Below are positions 32,201 to 45,089 of a DNA stretch of 64,000 bases, piece after piece. Under the pieces are notes generated by a model. The model had not been told where the DNA came from, searched no databases, and worked only from the letters and a program-made list of their open reading frames with translations. The translations under genes and the position numbers were made by a program. The first letter of the stretch is position 1. Every line of letters begins with the position of its first letter. The DNA is from Kuschelorhynchus macadamiae (lineage: Eukaryota > Arthropoda > Insecta > Coleoptera > Curculionidae): contig JAUTXW010005187.1 of the NCBI GenBank assembly GCA_030620095.1, positions 725,501-789,500 of the forward strand. The letters are read 5' to 3'.

Positions 32201-32589
32201 TATTTATAGCTATTCGGAAAACGCTTGAACATAATATTCTTTATATTTCATTTTTTTACAAATTTTAAATTTTTTTAAAAACCGAGGCACGGTGTCCAAG
32301 GGGCTGAAACCACCCCTTTAATATCATATTTTTTATTAAAAAAACAATTAGTTATTCGGAAAAACATTTGAACACGTGGTTTTTATTTTATTTTATTACA
32401 TATTTTAAGACTTTTTATCAATTCATACAGGGTTTTCGAAAAAATCGGATCACTGATTAATTTTTGCGATCTTTTTCAAACTGAGCTTGTTCAAACAGCT
32501 TGAGTTTAAATTTTCAATAAGAAAACATTCTTCCAAGAGGGTGAAACTACCCATTAAATATTTATAGTGGACTCGAAAGGTGTCCAAAT

Positions 32590-32865
32590 AAAACCGCTTC
32601 TTGGTTTAAAGAACGAGCTACATTAACTCCAAAAAATAGCACAGCAGATGAAATAAATCTAGCTTTATTGGAAAAAATTACTGCTCCACAGTTAACATAC
32701 TACTCAATAGATGTAGTTATATGCGATTAATTATCCTGTCGAGTGCCTACACTCTCTAAACCCGTCAAGAATCTTTCCTCATGAATTAACTTAAAAGTAG
32801 GGGATTATTCGAAATTTAAAACCACCAAAATGGTGTAATGGAACTCGTCTACTCTCTACTCGTTC
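32590..32865 (+). pseudogene. Helitron/PIF1-type helicase remnant
   Basis: Shifting frames give ERATLTPKNSTADEINLALL, then a degraded YPVE.LNSL.PS, PPHEL-like LKVGDYSKFKTTK and CNGTRL. This is the order of the late helicase motifs of PIF1-like Helitron proteins. It lies in the sequence that surrounds the Tc1 element, which supports a Helitron origin for 29985-32870. No Rep domain was found. Confidence 0.55.
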
Positions 32866-32869
32866 TATA

Positions 32870-33260
32870 TTTTTACATGTTGTCATTCTTGATCCTCTGA
32901 GCGAAGGATACCATGGGCTATGATTAGCTTTTAATATACGGGGTGTAAAACTTTGCCCAAATCCCATATAAAATACATAAGGAAAAAAGTAAACTGCTTC
33001 TCAAAATAAGAAATATTTTGATATGAACATAGGTCCACAAATGCCTTATTCGCGATATACAGGGTCTTACACTGTAATTTTTATTCGTCTTTTTTTTATT
33101 TTATTCTTATTAATCGTTAAATATGTCGAAAAACTAATTTGTAGTCCTTATATGGGATTTGGACAAAATTTAACACCCTGTATATTAAAAATTAGCCATA
33201 GCATTAGATCTTGCTCAGAATGTCAAGAACTACAACATATAAAAAATTCAGTCAATTTCA
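32870..33260. mobile_element. MITE with inverted arms
   Basis: The left arm (to ~32990) and right arm (from ~33130) are inverted copies. Shared strings include GGGTGT.AAA.TTTG.CCAAATC, then CCCATATAA and, outside them, GCTATG.TTAG and TTCTTGA. Near the centre, TACAGGGTCTTACACTG suggests a further nested end. No coding capacity. Confidence 0.55.
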
Positions 33261-33284
33261 CCGAAACGGGTTTTGCATAAGGTG

Positions 33285-33531
33285 TGTGCGTGGTCCTTTA
33301 AGAAAATTATGAAAAGTCACGCATACCCAACAAAATGTCTAACGGACCTGATTGTCCCCAGACTTTCTGCAGCGCTCCATGAGAAGTCTCCATACTATGC
33401 CTGCGTCAAGATCTTCAATAGGTTGTCTGATGAAATTAAAGCAATTTGAACAAACAACAGTTTTAGAAACTCCCTCAAAAAATATCTGTGCGACAAAGCC
33501 TTCTATTCCTTCAAAGAATTCATAGAACCGT
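33285..33531 (+). pseudogene. LINE reverse transcriptase tail
   Basis: The frame reads WSFKKIMKSHAYPTKCLTD, RLSAALHEKSPYYACVKIFN, RLSDEIKAI, one TGA, then SFRNSLKKYLCDKAFYSF and KEFIEP stop at 33531. It is the C-terminal tail of a Jockey-type ORF2, unlike the tails of LINEs A-D in detail. The 5' part is missing; a (TA)n tract starts ~60 bases after the stop. Confidence 0.7.
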
Positions 33532-33589
33532 AATCTTTTCACATCATCATCAAAAATATTCCTCTTGTATTTTTTTTGTTAATTTATTC

Positions 33590-34796
<1,207 letters not shown>

Positions 34797-34844
<48 letters not shown>
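34797..34844. repeat. (TA)n tract between the Tc1 copy and LINE E
   Basis: Pure TA repeats from the right end of the Tc1 copy to the 5' edge of LINE E. Confidence 0.95.
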
Positions 34845-34846
<2 letters not shown>

Positions 34847-35274
34847 AGGAACCCTCAAACTTTAGACCAATCTCCTTAATTAAACATTGTCTAAAATAAT
34901 TGAAAAATTGGTTAAGAAGCGCCTTGTTAATTATTTGAATGACAACGGAATACTTAGTGCCTCTCAATTCGGTTTTCAGTCAGCGAGGAATACCAATGAT
35001 GCTATATACGAGTTTTTGGAGAACCTGTACTTGGGTTTGAATGATGGCGAAGGAGCTGTGGCAGTGTTCTGCGATCTGTCCAAGGCATTTGATTGTGTAG
35101 ATCGCGGAATACTGCTGAGCAAGTTGAAGATGTATTGTTTTGGTGACACAACAGTGTCTTGGCTTGCGTCATATCTGTCTCAGCGCGTACAGTCTGTGAT
35201 AGTTAAAAATGAAGAATCAAACCTTCTAGCAATCGAGAGTGGTGTTCCCCAAGGATCAGTTTTGGGACCTTTGT

Positions 35275-35315
<41 letters not shown>

Positions 35316-36350
35316 CAGGTAAAATCACTATATATATATATATGACATATATATATATATATATAGAAAATAAGGAAGTTTTTGAGAATACGGTGGCTGA
35401 GGACTTGACAATAATCAAGGAGTGGTGTAATGCACATCGCTTATCCCTTAACATATCGAAGACCAATCTAATGACCTTTAAATGCAGCTTAAGTGACGTT
35501 TACTTAGAATCTCAATTAATGTCCAATGTTCAGGTCAACAATTTTTTGGGGTTAATTATAGACAATAAATTGAGGTTTGATCAACATATAGAAAGCATTT
35601 GCACTAAAGTAGCGAAAGGCTGCTTGCTTTGCAGTGCGAGTTGTAGCACGCGAACTGGATTTCCCTACAGCAAAGAATGTATATTTTGCACTTGTGGAAT
35701 CGCACTTGCGTTACGGCATCTGTTTCTGGGGTTCTTGTGCTAGATATTTATTTAATTCTATCTTTATTCTTCAGAAGCGAGCACTGCGAGCTTTATGTGG
35801 TGTAAAAAAACGGGAATCCTGCAGACCTTTATTTTGTAGTCATAAGATCCTTACACTGCCCAGTATCTTTATTTTGGAAACAGTGTGCTTATTGCATAAA
35901 AAATTCGGGGATCAGATCAGTATCACGACTGGACCATATTTAATGCGTAGAACACATCAAATTCCTCTGCCAATACCCAATGCAGCACTTACCAAAAGAT
36001 CGTTACTTTATAATAGCAGGAAGATTTTGAACTACCTTCCCATCCAATTGAGACAAATAGATAACTACAAATCTTTTAGAACACAAGTAAAAAGCTTTCT
36101 GGTTGAAAGAGCCTATTATTCAGTAGACGAGTTTCTGGAATCCTCATTTTAAAGAAAAAATGTAAAAAAAAAACAAAAAAATATAAATATATATTTATAA
36201 TTGAATTTTGTCGTTCTTGTATTCTATTGTTTTGTGTATATCACCGACCACATGACTTATATGTAGGTTAAGTTTCTTTTTGTTTAGTATTAGGATTTTA
36301 GCTTTGTCAATGAATTTTGTTTATAACAATAAAGCCATGTTTGAGTTTGA

Positions 36351-36352
<2 letters not shown>
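34845..36352 (+). pseudogene. LINE E ORF2, RT domain to 3' end, catalytic box missing
   Basis: The 5'-truncated copy begins EEPSNFRPISLI. After a frameshift it gives LSKIIEKLVKKRLVNYLND, ASQFGFQSARNTNDAIYEFL, FCDLSKAFDCVDRGILLSKL and SGVPQGSVLGPLL at 35275. A ~90-base (TA)n block replaces the segment with the catalytic YADD, and text resumes FENTVAEDLTIIKEWCN, NNFLGLIIDNKLRFDQHI and, after a frameshift, ESHLRYGICFWGSCARYLF to SVDEFLESSF stop at 36152. An AATAAA signal lies at 36328-36333 and a tail ending GTTTG-type repeats precedes another (AT)n tract. Similar to Jockey-type LINEs. Confidence 0.85.
35276..35366. repeat. (TA)n block in place of the RT catalytic box
   Basis: Three TA runs separated by ACAGGTAAAATCAC and GACA. 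It lies exactly between PLLY and the text FENTVAED. Confidence 0.9.

Positions 36353-36410
<58 letters not shown>
36353..36410. repeat. (AT)n tract after LINE E
   Basis: Directly follows the LINE E tail, so both ends of LINE E abut TA microsatellites. Confidence 0.95.
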
Positions 36411-36414
<4 letters not shown>

Positions 36415-36479
36415 TAGGTACTTAAATCGTCTTAAATAACTCTTTATATACCTCGTTTTTTGTTGCATATTCTTTCAAT

Positions 36480-36736
36480 TTTTCTCAACAGGGGCTTGGG
36501 AAATTGTTGTTTATAAATTATTTCCGATTTTTTGGAACACTCTATATCACCCCCTTGAAATTTGAATTTTGAAAAATCCCTTCTTATGGAACCTCAACAT
36601 CCTACAATCAACTTGTATGCCAAAATTCAGCTTTTTGTGTCAAGCGGTTTATATAAAAATATATATATATTTTTTTAATATACTACTTTTAGATATATAT
36701 ATATATATATTGAATTGAATTATATATATATATCTC

Positions 36737-36788
<52 letters not shown>

Positions 36789-36790
36789 AA
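36480..36790 (-). repeat. Helitron-like fragment plus several TA tracts
   Basis: Read on the minus strand, 36540-36660 matches the 29985 region (ccgcttg.ca.aaa, then gaattt.ggcatacaagttgat and tttcaagggggtga). To its right, 36657-36782 consists of three interrupted TA tracts. Confidence 0.45.
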
Positions 36791-38050
36791 TGACTACTGA
36801 CACGTCTCTAAAACTCTCGTTTAAATATGTGTGACATTCACAGCCAGATTTATTATTACCAATTATCAAAATTTTAGTTTAGAAAAATTTGTGAAAAATT
36901 TTCTTACTAAATCTCCTAGCTTGGAAAATTTTCATAATAAGCTAAGCATTCGGTAGATTATGAGTGAAAATATCCTATAGTGTTGTTAATTGAAAAATGT
37001 CAGTGCTGGCTTTTGTTCCAGACGTCTCCAATATGCAATGTTATTTTATTTTGACGATACTCTTAGTTCAGAAACTTTATTAATATTTGACTCTTGATTA
37101 ATCAAATATCATGATTATTTAAATATGGAAATCTAATTTGCTTTTAGTTTCCAGTCGAAATCTGCTTAAACCTTCTGCTACACTAGGTCTGAGTTAATAC
37201 AGCTTTGAATTTGCATTTTATCCAGACTAGGCACAGATTACACCACCAATCAATATCCTCTTGTTAGCAATGTTTCTGTGTATTCGAATTCTATAATTTC
37301 AAATGCATTTTAGTCTACATTTGTTTATTAGTTTTCGAATTTTGCATTGCAGTTTAGAATTAATAGCAGGATCTGTACTTACCCACGTTTAAGATTAAAC
37401 CTAAGAGTTAAAAGATCCTTAGATTTTACAGGCTTATCAAAACAAAAAATGTTGATTTTCAGGTGATTTTCACAAGCGTTTAATAATGGTCCCTAAGCTG
37501 TATTAATTAATAATAATAAAATTTGTATGTACATGCGAACTAGTTTTTTACAAATTGGGCCAATCAAAACAGTGATTTGTTGCCAAAAATATTAACCAGA
37601 AACCCAGGGCACCATTAACACTTAAAATAGTCCATAGCAATATATTGTTTATCTGTCATAAACAATTTATTGCAAAAAAATCCCGTTTTCTTTCGTTTTT
37701 CTTTTATAAAACCTTAATGGTGTGATATTAAGAGAAATGAAATTAGGGAATAAAATTACAAAAAGATCATATGCTTATTATCATATTAATAATCCCACAG
37801 GGCCTGGTTTTGTTATCTAAATTGTACATATCAATGACTATTGTTTCGCAAAAGGCCTTCGCTACAACCTCAGAAATCAGAGAGACATTAATTTTCAAAA
37901 AATACCTATGTTTTTCTGGTTTTTTCTCCTGTTCTAAGGATTCAATCAGGTCGTGTAAATATATCATATTATTTTAGAAATGTAATCAACAGCAACAAAA
38001 GTTATGGTACGTGCTTGAAGAAAAAATAGTTTTGACAGTACTAAATTTGG
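36791..38050. other. No recognisable gene
   Basis: AT-rich. The two overlapping ORFs on opposite strands at about 37767-37977 (66-68 codons) have no recognisable motif. Confidence 0.5.
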
Positions 38051-38056
38051 TCAGCT

Positions 38057-38275
38057 ATACATGGTGATCAAAAAATACAAAAATTTTATTTCAAAAACTA
38101 AAAATTTAAAAAAAATAAAATTAGCTAAGTAAAGTTTTTTTATATTAGTTATAGTTAGGGAGATATTTAGAACGACAAATCGAAAAAATGATTTTTTTTT
38201 CGGTGTTTGACTGAAATACCTCCTTAACTATAACTAATATGAAAAACATTTTTTCAACGCCCTGTATATTTGACC
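38057..38275. mobile_element. Small MITE-like inverted repeat
   Basis: The arms TATTAGTTATAGTTAGGGAG (about 38140-38165) and CTCCTTAACTATAACTAATA (about 38219-38240) are inverted and ~50 bases apart. The right side ends in GCCCTGTATATTTGAC and the left side starts CTATACATGGTGATCAAAAA, a weak match to the TACAGGG-type ends elsewhere. Confidence 0.4.
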
Positions 38276-38751
38276 TAAAGTTTAATACTTGAAGAACTAT
38301 TTTTTCCTCAAGCACCACTTTATCTATAGTAGAATTTTCTGAGAAATTAATAACTAAAAAGTTCCCATTTGTTGCACACTTTGGACACATCTGTATATCA
38401 AGAGATTTAAAAGTTCAAATAAAATAAATATGTGACTAAAAGTATTTACAAATTTCGTTAAATGATTTGTAAATATCCACACAGTCATATTTGAAGTCTT
38501 CCCTATTCTGGAATTTCCTTGATTGTGGGGGAACAAGTAAGTCAAAAGTACAAACTAATTTAAAGGGTTTTTGAATAATTGTCGTAGTATCAGAAAAATT
38601 AAAATTTTACTAAAAAGCACTCTTTTTTATATCAGCAATGAGCTAGAGATTCAGAGGTGCGGGTTCGATCCCTCATACCATAACATTTGCTATTGATTAC
38701 TTATTTCTAAAAATATATTCTGTTCGTAACATTTCTGTGTTATGGTTATGT

Positions 38752-38754
<3 letters not shown>

Positions 38755-38810
<56 letters not shown>
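38755..38810. repeat. (TA)n tract
   Basis: Pure TA repeats in a gene-free region. Confidence 0.95.
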
Positions 38811-38813
<3 letters not shown>

Positions 38814-39146
38814 TTATGAAATAATATATATATCGTAACTATTCAAAAGTAAAAAATGTGTCTTATTTATAACTCAAAACCACATATTTGGAAAAAAAGC
38901 AATGTCAAAATGTATCGGTCTTACGGACCGACGCACAGTCCTCCTAGTGGAGTTTGGGACAAAAATGATATCTCTGAAACGGCCTAATATATTTTGACGA
39001 ATCTTTCACAGGACAAAATTGTAGACCAAGTTTGTCATGTCGTAATGTATATTGGAATAAAGGGAAATAAAACGAGGTAGTTCGGTCCGAAGGTTTTGAA
39101 GCTAACTAAAACTAAAGATAATGATTTATATTTATTATTCAATTAA

Positions 39147-39149
<3 letters not shown>

Positions 39150-39192
<43 letters not shown>
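39150..39192. repeat. (TA)n tract before the 39.2-kb pseudogene
   Basis: Pure TA repeats. The pseudogene on the minus strand ends about 60 bases further on. Confidence 0.95.
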
Positions 39193-39196
<4 letters not shown>

Positions 39197-39253
39197 AAAT
39201 ACAACTTATTAATAAAAAAAGAAATTAATAATTCCCATTTAACAAGTTAGACT

Positions 39254-39790
39254 TTAAAAACACTCGTCACTTTCGTCTGATGCAGAAAGTAACAGTTTAC
39301 TAACATTTTGTAAAAAATGAGGCCTTGTAGCTGGTAAATCCAAATCGTTGCCAATAATTATGTAATCCTCGATGCCACTTAGTTCTGCAAATTTGGAAGT
39401 CATTCTTCTTAAAGATGCTAAATACAGGTCGGAAGTTATTAGCAGTTGTGTCATTAAATCTTTATTTGAATTGACCCTTAATAATTTTCTAGTGGGGTTG
39501 AGTCTGTTTTTTCTAATGTCTGGCTTCTAAAGCGTCCTGTGACAGCTGCCCTATTGGTAGGTCAAAAATTTTGATGATGTCAATGCCATGAACAAGTATT
39601 CTGTGGACATATAATACCAGGCATAAAGATTTAGATAGATATTTCGTGTTTCTTTTAACAGCTGTTCAAAATTTAATTTGTTTTCCACTAGATATCGTTC
39701 GCAAGATAATGAGAAACGACTTAATTAGTTTTTCTTCTTCAAGCGAGATGATATTTTAAGAAATTGTGAATGTCTTTATAACATAAACTC
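39254..39790 (-). pseudogene. Transposon-related protein, C-terminal remnant
   Basis: In broken frames the minus strand reads HRILVHGIDIIKIFDLPIGQ, LSQDALEARH, then NSNKDLMTQLLITSDLYLA, LRRMTSKF and an acidic end SASDESDECF. I recall this combination (LPIG-LS-EA-EARNK followed by LL-TSD) from repeat-encoded proteins of insect genomes, but cannot name the superfamily. Stops and frameshifts are present. Nothing on either side looks like terminal repeats. Confidence 0.4.
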
Positions 39791-39799
39791 CAGTAAAGC

Positions 39800-40250
39800 C
39801 CTACGCTTAATAATTTACTTTATTTACTTAAAAATTTAGGTTTTTAATAAGTAACGAAACTTCATCAGTTGTCATTTGAGTTAATCCAAATTGTAAAACG
39901 AAAATAAACAATATGCTTTTTAAACCAAACATTAGAAGGATTACTTAAATAACACAAACCCTTGTTTAATGAATCTCTGACATGTGTTTACAGGAAATCA
40001 ACAATATAGGTGACATTTTTTAAACTATATTTTATCAAAAGGCAAGTCATTTAGTGAACTGAACGTGATTTTGAAAGGCAATAACGTATTATTAAACCAA
40101 ATTGGTGGTATTTAAAATATTTCTAATTTATTTAGCGTTACCAGGCTACAATGGAGATATATCTGGTTTAGTTTGTAATACAACAGCTCATGCCCAATCA
40201 TGTTTTTTATAATGGACTTGTTTCTGAACAAAAATATATTAAGGTAAGAT
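39800..40250. other. No recognisable gene
   Basis: AT-rich sequence without notable structure. Confidence 0.5.
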
Positions 40251-40667
40251 AATTGAGGAGCGATTGTTCAAAACGCAATAAATCCATTTTTGACATAATT
40301 TTAGCTTGATATGGAATATTGATCAAAAACATGAAATAAATCCAATGAAAATATCAGATTTGATCAAAACGCAATAATTCCTACTGAACTTTAAACCCTA
40401 TTATAGACCATTCGTTCAAAACGTTATAAATCCAAGAATAGTCAAATTTTATTTAAAATTCATTCAAACTGCAATATATCCCAATTCCTAATATAGAACA
40501 CTGTATTATATTAAATTATCGGGATAAATACAAAGTCTGTTAGATGGCGGCATAAGGCACAAATCAGACTTTGAGAGAAACAGTCATCGTTCTTTACAAT
40601 TGATTTATTTACCAGTCTGATCTGATCAACTGTCAGTTAATGCATTATTTTTCTGTTAAAAAGAACA

Positions 40668-42681
40668 ATGGAAGAGATAATAGAAAGTTTTGTGAAGGAA
40701 AAAGGCCGTAGAAGTATGAAGAATGCTCCTAAAAAGCGCAGGTTAGTGTTTGTATATTGTTTGAGGAGGTTTGAATCGCCTTCGTTGTAAAGTAGGTTAT
40801 AGACTTTGTCTAACCCATCATAAAACCGTTCAACGGCAGTTTTTGAATATTAGTATTTGCCCGTGGTATTTGCTAATCTTGTTGAACTTTATTTGAAGGG
40901 TTCAGTAGAAAAGTTGTCTATACCACATAAACAAGAGTTTGCAGAAAATAAAGCTAAATAATTTTAAAAAGTTAAAAAATTTGTAGTAAAGCAGAGTTAC
41001 CATTAGATGTCGCCACAAAAATTATTATGGAAATAATGAATAGGCAGCTTGTAGGGGGTTACATAACGCGTGGGTAAAGCAAAAAAAAAAATCTTTAAAA
41101 TCTTTTGAAATTTGGACATGTAATCTATATTTATAATTTTCTAGAATTTGGAAAAGTTTAACCGTCGCTGCAATCACGATGGTCCAAGTTATTATTGCAA
41201 ATCGTTCTTCGTGACATTCAATTAAATAAACAAAACATATACAAGACAACAGATAAAACTGAGCAGGAAGTCAAACTATGTCATTTGATTCTGGCTTGTT
41301 ACACAAAGGTAGTGCCAATCCAAAAAAACGTCTGATGAATGTAATTTACCACTGAAAAGTTTGAAAAAAATGGTGAGAGTGTGTCAACAGTTTTTTGCCA
41401 TTGAACCTGACAATAAGAAGAATAACCGTGTTGCAAATACAATTCAGAACGGAGATGTATAAGAAAAAAGGGGTGGAGATAGAAAATCGAAGAAATCCGA
41501 AGAAAAAAGAAAGTATAGAAGATTTAAAGGACGCGAAAGTCATATAATCGGGCAAAGTCTCGAAGTGGGTTCTGACTTAACCATTTCTAAACTACATAAG
41601 ATATATAACTCAAAGTGCAACCAAGCATCAAAAATTTAATTTGTTTTCCGAATCTTTAGGAAAGAGTTTAATGTAGGATCGCTTCTGATTGTTGTGGGAC
41701 ATGTATGCGATTAAAAAACATCTTGATTGCGCAATATCGAATACATCGTAAAAGATCCAAGGCTTTTTACGAGTTATCCAAAGAAAACCCTGAATCCTCT
41801 AAGACGTTTTGTTTTGACTTGCAGCGGGTCCAACCATTGCCAAGAACTCCGATATCAGATGCCTTCTACTCCCACCAAATAAGCTATTATATATTTTGTT
41901 GTGTAGACATGCAGTCAAGGCATCCAACATTTTACACGTGGTCAGAAAACTTAGCCGGTCGAGGATCAGTTCAAATAGGTTAGCCCTTCTCAACTACTTA
42001 GATTCACTCAATTTGGAAGAAATAAAAATAAATTTATGGATGTTGGGCACAATAAAAATTCCCACATAATTCATGCTCTTTACTATTGGTTAAAAATTAA
42101 AGCTCCTGCCGGTTTGGAAGAGATAAGAATCACATACCCTGTACGTGGTCACAGTTTTCTGCCTGCAGACAGGATATTTGGCAGAGTGGAACAGACTTTA
42201 AGAAAATTGCCTTTTATCAAAACAAAAGAAGAGTATAAGGATTTATATTCCAAATTTGGTGTTGTCAAAGAACTTGGTGTTGACTAATTTGACATTAAAA
42301 AATTGGAAAATATTCTTAAAAAAATTGATGGAATTTCCGACTTAAAAAGAATATATTTAAAAAAAGATGTAAAAAGAACAATAAAAGTCACATGCTACCA
42401 AAATTAAGCTCTTACTGAAACACCAAAGATATTAACAAAAAGAGGCAAATCAGAAAAAACTATAGCCATTGCCCCTTAAGAATTTTATCCCAGAAAAAAA
42501 GAAACCATCTCTGAAGCATTTGATGCAGGAACAATTTGGTGCAAGATCAGCTTATCCTGATACAAGGCTCTTCTAATTTCTGAAGATGAACTAGAAACTC
42601 GAGGAGAGGATGAAGATGATGAAGAAGAAGAGAAAGAGCAAGAATGCGATTGCTTGGAACCTGATCACGGCGTCCACATAT
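40668..42681 (+). pseudogene. Transposase of the 40.2-43.2 kb element
   Basis: ATG at 40668 begins MEEIIESFVKEKGRRSMKNA followed by KKRR and a GT donor, so an intron is likely. Later segments, in shifting frames, are KRGGDRKSKKSEEKRK, FDLQRVQPLPRTPISDAFYS, CVDMQSRHPTFYTW, ENLAGRGSVQIG, MDVGHNKNSHIIHALYYWL and YPVRGHSFLPADRIFGRVEQ. The GHSF-PADR-FGR-E motif is a hallmark of an insect transposase family that I associate with Sola. The C-terminus is very acidic (EDEDDEEEEKEQE). In MDVGHNKN the usual catalytic DG-C-GQNKN box has lost residues. Many frameshifts and stops make it inactive. Confidence 0.7.
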
Positions 42682-42863
42682 AAGTTTAATTCTATTTTTT
42701 TTTGTTCAGTTACTTATTTTGTTACTTACGTATTTTAAGTGGTTTTATAAATTTTTATTAAAAATATAACACATATAAGTTTAATTCTATTTTTTTTTGG
42801 TTCAGTTACTTATTTTGTTACTTAAGTATTTTAAGTGGTTTTATAAATTTTTATTAAAAATAT
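42675..42863. repeat. Two-copy tandem repeat, period 95 bp
   Basis: The block starting CACATATAAGTTTAATTC at 42675 is repeated at 42770 with three or four differences. It lies just after the transposase stop codon. Confidence 0.85.
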
Positions 42864-43163
42864 CGACATTGTTTTTTTAACCAAATGTTTTCATACAAAA
42901 TGAAATAAATCCAAAAGTAAGTCAATCAAACCGTAATATTCTAGTCAATCAAAACGTAACAAATCCATTTTTTATTTTCAAATAACTCTTAATAAAATGA
43001 AAATATATTTTATGAAACACATGATAATTTTGTTTGACCTACATAACAATATCAAAGACCGATTTTGAGAAAAATTTTTACTTACGGAGCAAGAACATTT
43101 CCTTGTTTTACTCAAAACTGTTCCAAATGGATTTATTGCGTTTTGAATAATTGCTCCTCAATT

Positions 43164-44820
43164 GGACAACCATTTGTTAATGAACATCTAATATGAAATT
43201 CTTATAAAAATATGGTCCTTTTATATGGTGGCTATTAAAGAAAGCTTCAACAACCAGACCCTCAGCATCTGTAAAATTAAAACATATGTATATGACACAC
43301 CAAGTTGTCGGTTGAGTACAATATTAAGTACTAATTTTAAATAGTAATAAAAAATAGGAATCGTAAAATAATATTTCAAATCAAACAATCTAGATAACTC
43401 CCAAAATTTAGTCCCTGACATCTTGGTGATTGACAAAATATAAATATAGCACCATAGCAATATCATAATTAGATTTATAAATTTGCCTTATTTTGTTACC
43501 GTAAAAGTGTAACGTTATATCTTAAAACTACCACATCCTACTGGCGGAAGTTACTTAAATTGGAAAAAACATGTGATATAACAGTCTCAGAGTTACAAGG
43601 CCTTTTGGTTCGAAAATTAAGGTCAGAAGGGAAAAAAGAGGAGGCAGCCGTGATAAAATTCTTCTTAATCAATAAACTCGTTTTTCTTAGACTTTTTATT
43701 TTGGTTTTTTCCTGTATGAAAAGTTTGTCGTTTTCGTTTTAATCAGATTAATAGTTGCTATTATGTTCACAAAACAAGTTTACACGTATATATGCACATT
43801 ACACACGGTCATATACGCCCCCACCCACACGCACATCCGTAGACGAACAAACAGGATTTTTTTGATTTCTTAAAGGCTTCTAAAACATCGTTATTTGACC
43901 TCAAAAGTGGGAGTTAAATTTTTCGCCGTTAGCCGCTTTCTTAATGAAACACATTAAGTCAAAATACTAATTTTTTACGCTATATATCACTGTAATCTAT
44001 GCTCAATAGTTATGGCCGGATGGTTACATAAGACCACTGTGCGACGCCGACGTTACTAAAGACGTAATTTTACTGCACGTTAGTTCTGAAGGGTTAGATT
44101 TCATCTAAACTTACTACAGAAATCATAATTCTTAGTTACATTATTTTAAATCCAGTTGCAGTTCTAATAAATAACTCATCTAACCGATTGTGCATGTATC
44201 TAAAAAAAAAAGTGAGTAGAAAACATCAAATGGATACGCCAATTCCAAAATATATGATCTTCGAGTACTAAATCAAACGATCCGACATTTGCGGGAAGCC
44301 GTTCGCCTGCGGAACCTGTTAAAGTGTTAATGCGGAACAATTTACGAATAATATAAAAAATGATTTCCCAATACGGCAGCGCCATTATATATTTGGCGAC
44401 ATGCCAAGAATGTTTAGGTAAACCTTATAAATTTACTGGCAATGCAGCTAAAGCGTTTAAGTTGAAATATTCATTTTATCGGGAAGTATTTGTGAATAAG
44501 GAGCAAGTATATGAGAATTTTATTATATTACTATACTACTGAAAATGTTCAATTAAGTATTAATTGATGGGGTTTAGTTAACTTTTGATATTTTATGTCC
44601 TATAATCGAGAATAAATCATACAAACAACTGGCATGGCAACATGCTAAAAATATATCACTTTTATTAGGCAAAGTTCTTAGAGAGATAGAATATGTAAAA
44701 ATATAGACATAAACAACCAGGTTAAGAGTGCCTAAGAATCCAATTTTTTCAACAAAAGAAATAACACAATGATGCCAATTTCTCTCTATATGATTTTCTA
44801 TTCAAATACAGCAATAAAAT
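43164..44820. other. No recognisable gene
   Basis: Short ORFs at 43560 and 44360 have no domain signature. A C-rich stretch with ACACAC-type text lies at 43815-43850. Confidence 0.5.
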
Positions 44821-44829
44821 ACGAATTCA

Positions 44830-44960
44830 ACGATGTATAACATACGGGGCCGAACCAACGTTTCTGACTTATTCGCGGTTATCATCAGTACATTTTATTT
44901 TTTTTTAGTAACTGCGAAGGAGCTGCCAATCAATACTCGACATATCATACTGAATATAAA
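44830..44960 (-). repeat. Penelope-like terminal fragment (stem-GAAACG type)
   Basis: The minus strand reads TACTGATGATAACCGCG, AATAAGTCAGAAACGTTGG and TTCGGCCCCGTATG. CTGATGA and GAAA are 17 bases apart but stem II is weak. The layout resembles Penelope-like element ends; no ORF is attached. Confidence 0.4.
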
Positions 44961-44974
44961 ATAACATACAACAA

Positions 44975-45075
44975 AAAAACTATTTACACGATTGACTTCA
45001 AATTTTGGTCAAAAATTAAGTGTCATATGGGGATGACCTGGTAACATATTAGAAAAAATCCAATATAGCAAAACA
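44975..45075 (+). repeat. Dispersed repeat copy, partial
   Basis: Shares CGATTGACTTCAAATTTTGG with the copy near 47190 and 'aattaagtgt.atatgg..atgacc.ggtaaca' with the one near 6110. Confidence 0.5.
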
Positions 45076-45089
45076 GAACCTCCAGAATT

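Larger units (their letters stand above)
40255..43159 (+). mobile_element. DNA transposon with 4-bp TSD and iterated end motifs
   Basis: Inverted ends start GAGGAGC and continue TTCAAAACGCAATAAATCCA on both sides (35 bases with two mismatches), flanked by AATT at 40251-40254 and 43160-43163. The motif TCAAAACGCAATAAATCC recurs in degraded form at least four times inside the left end (about 40310-40500) and three times inside the right end (about 42895-42970). A decayed transposase gene lies between. The 4-bp duplication and protein type are compatible with Sola-like elements. Confidence 0.75.

Noticed and set aside
37767..37977. 66- and 68-codon ORFs on opposite strands
   Set aside because: Mirror-image ORFs of equal length with no recognisable domain; at most one could be real and nothing supports either.
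38630..38690. tRNA-like or SINE-like box B (GGTTCGATCCC) near 38660
   Set aside because: The box B match is good, but no convincing box A, acceptor stem or 3' half is visible. A tRNA or SINE call cannot be supported.
44848..44960. Possible complete hammerhead ribozyme on the minus strand
   Set aside because: CTGATGA and GAAA are present, but stem II and stem III do not pair well. Kept only as a Penelope-like terminal fragment.
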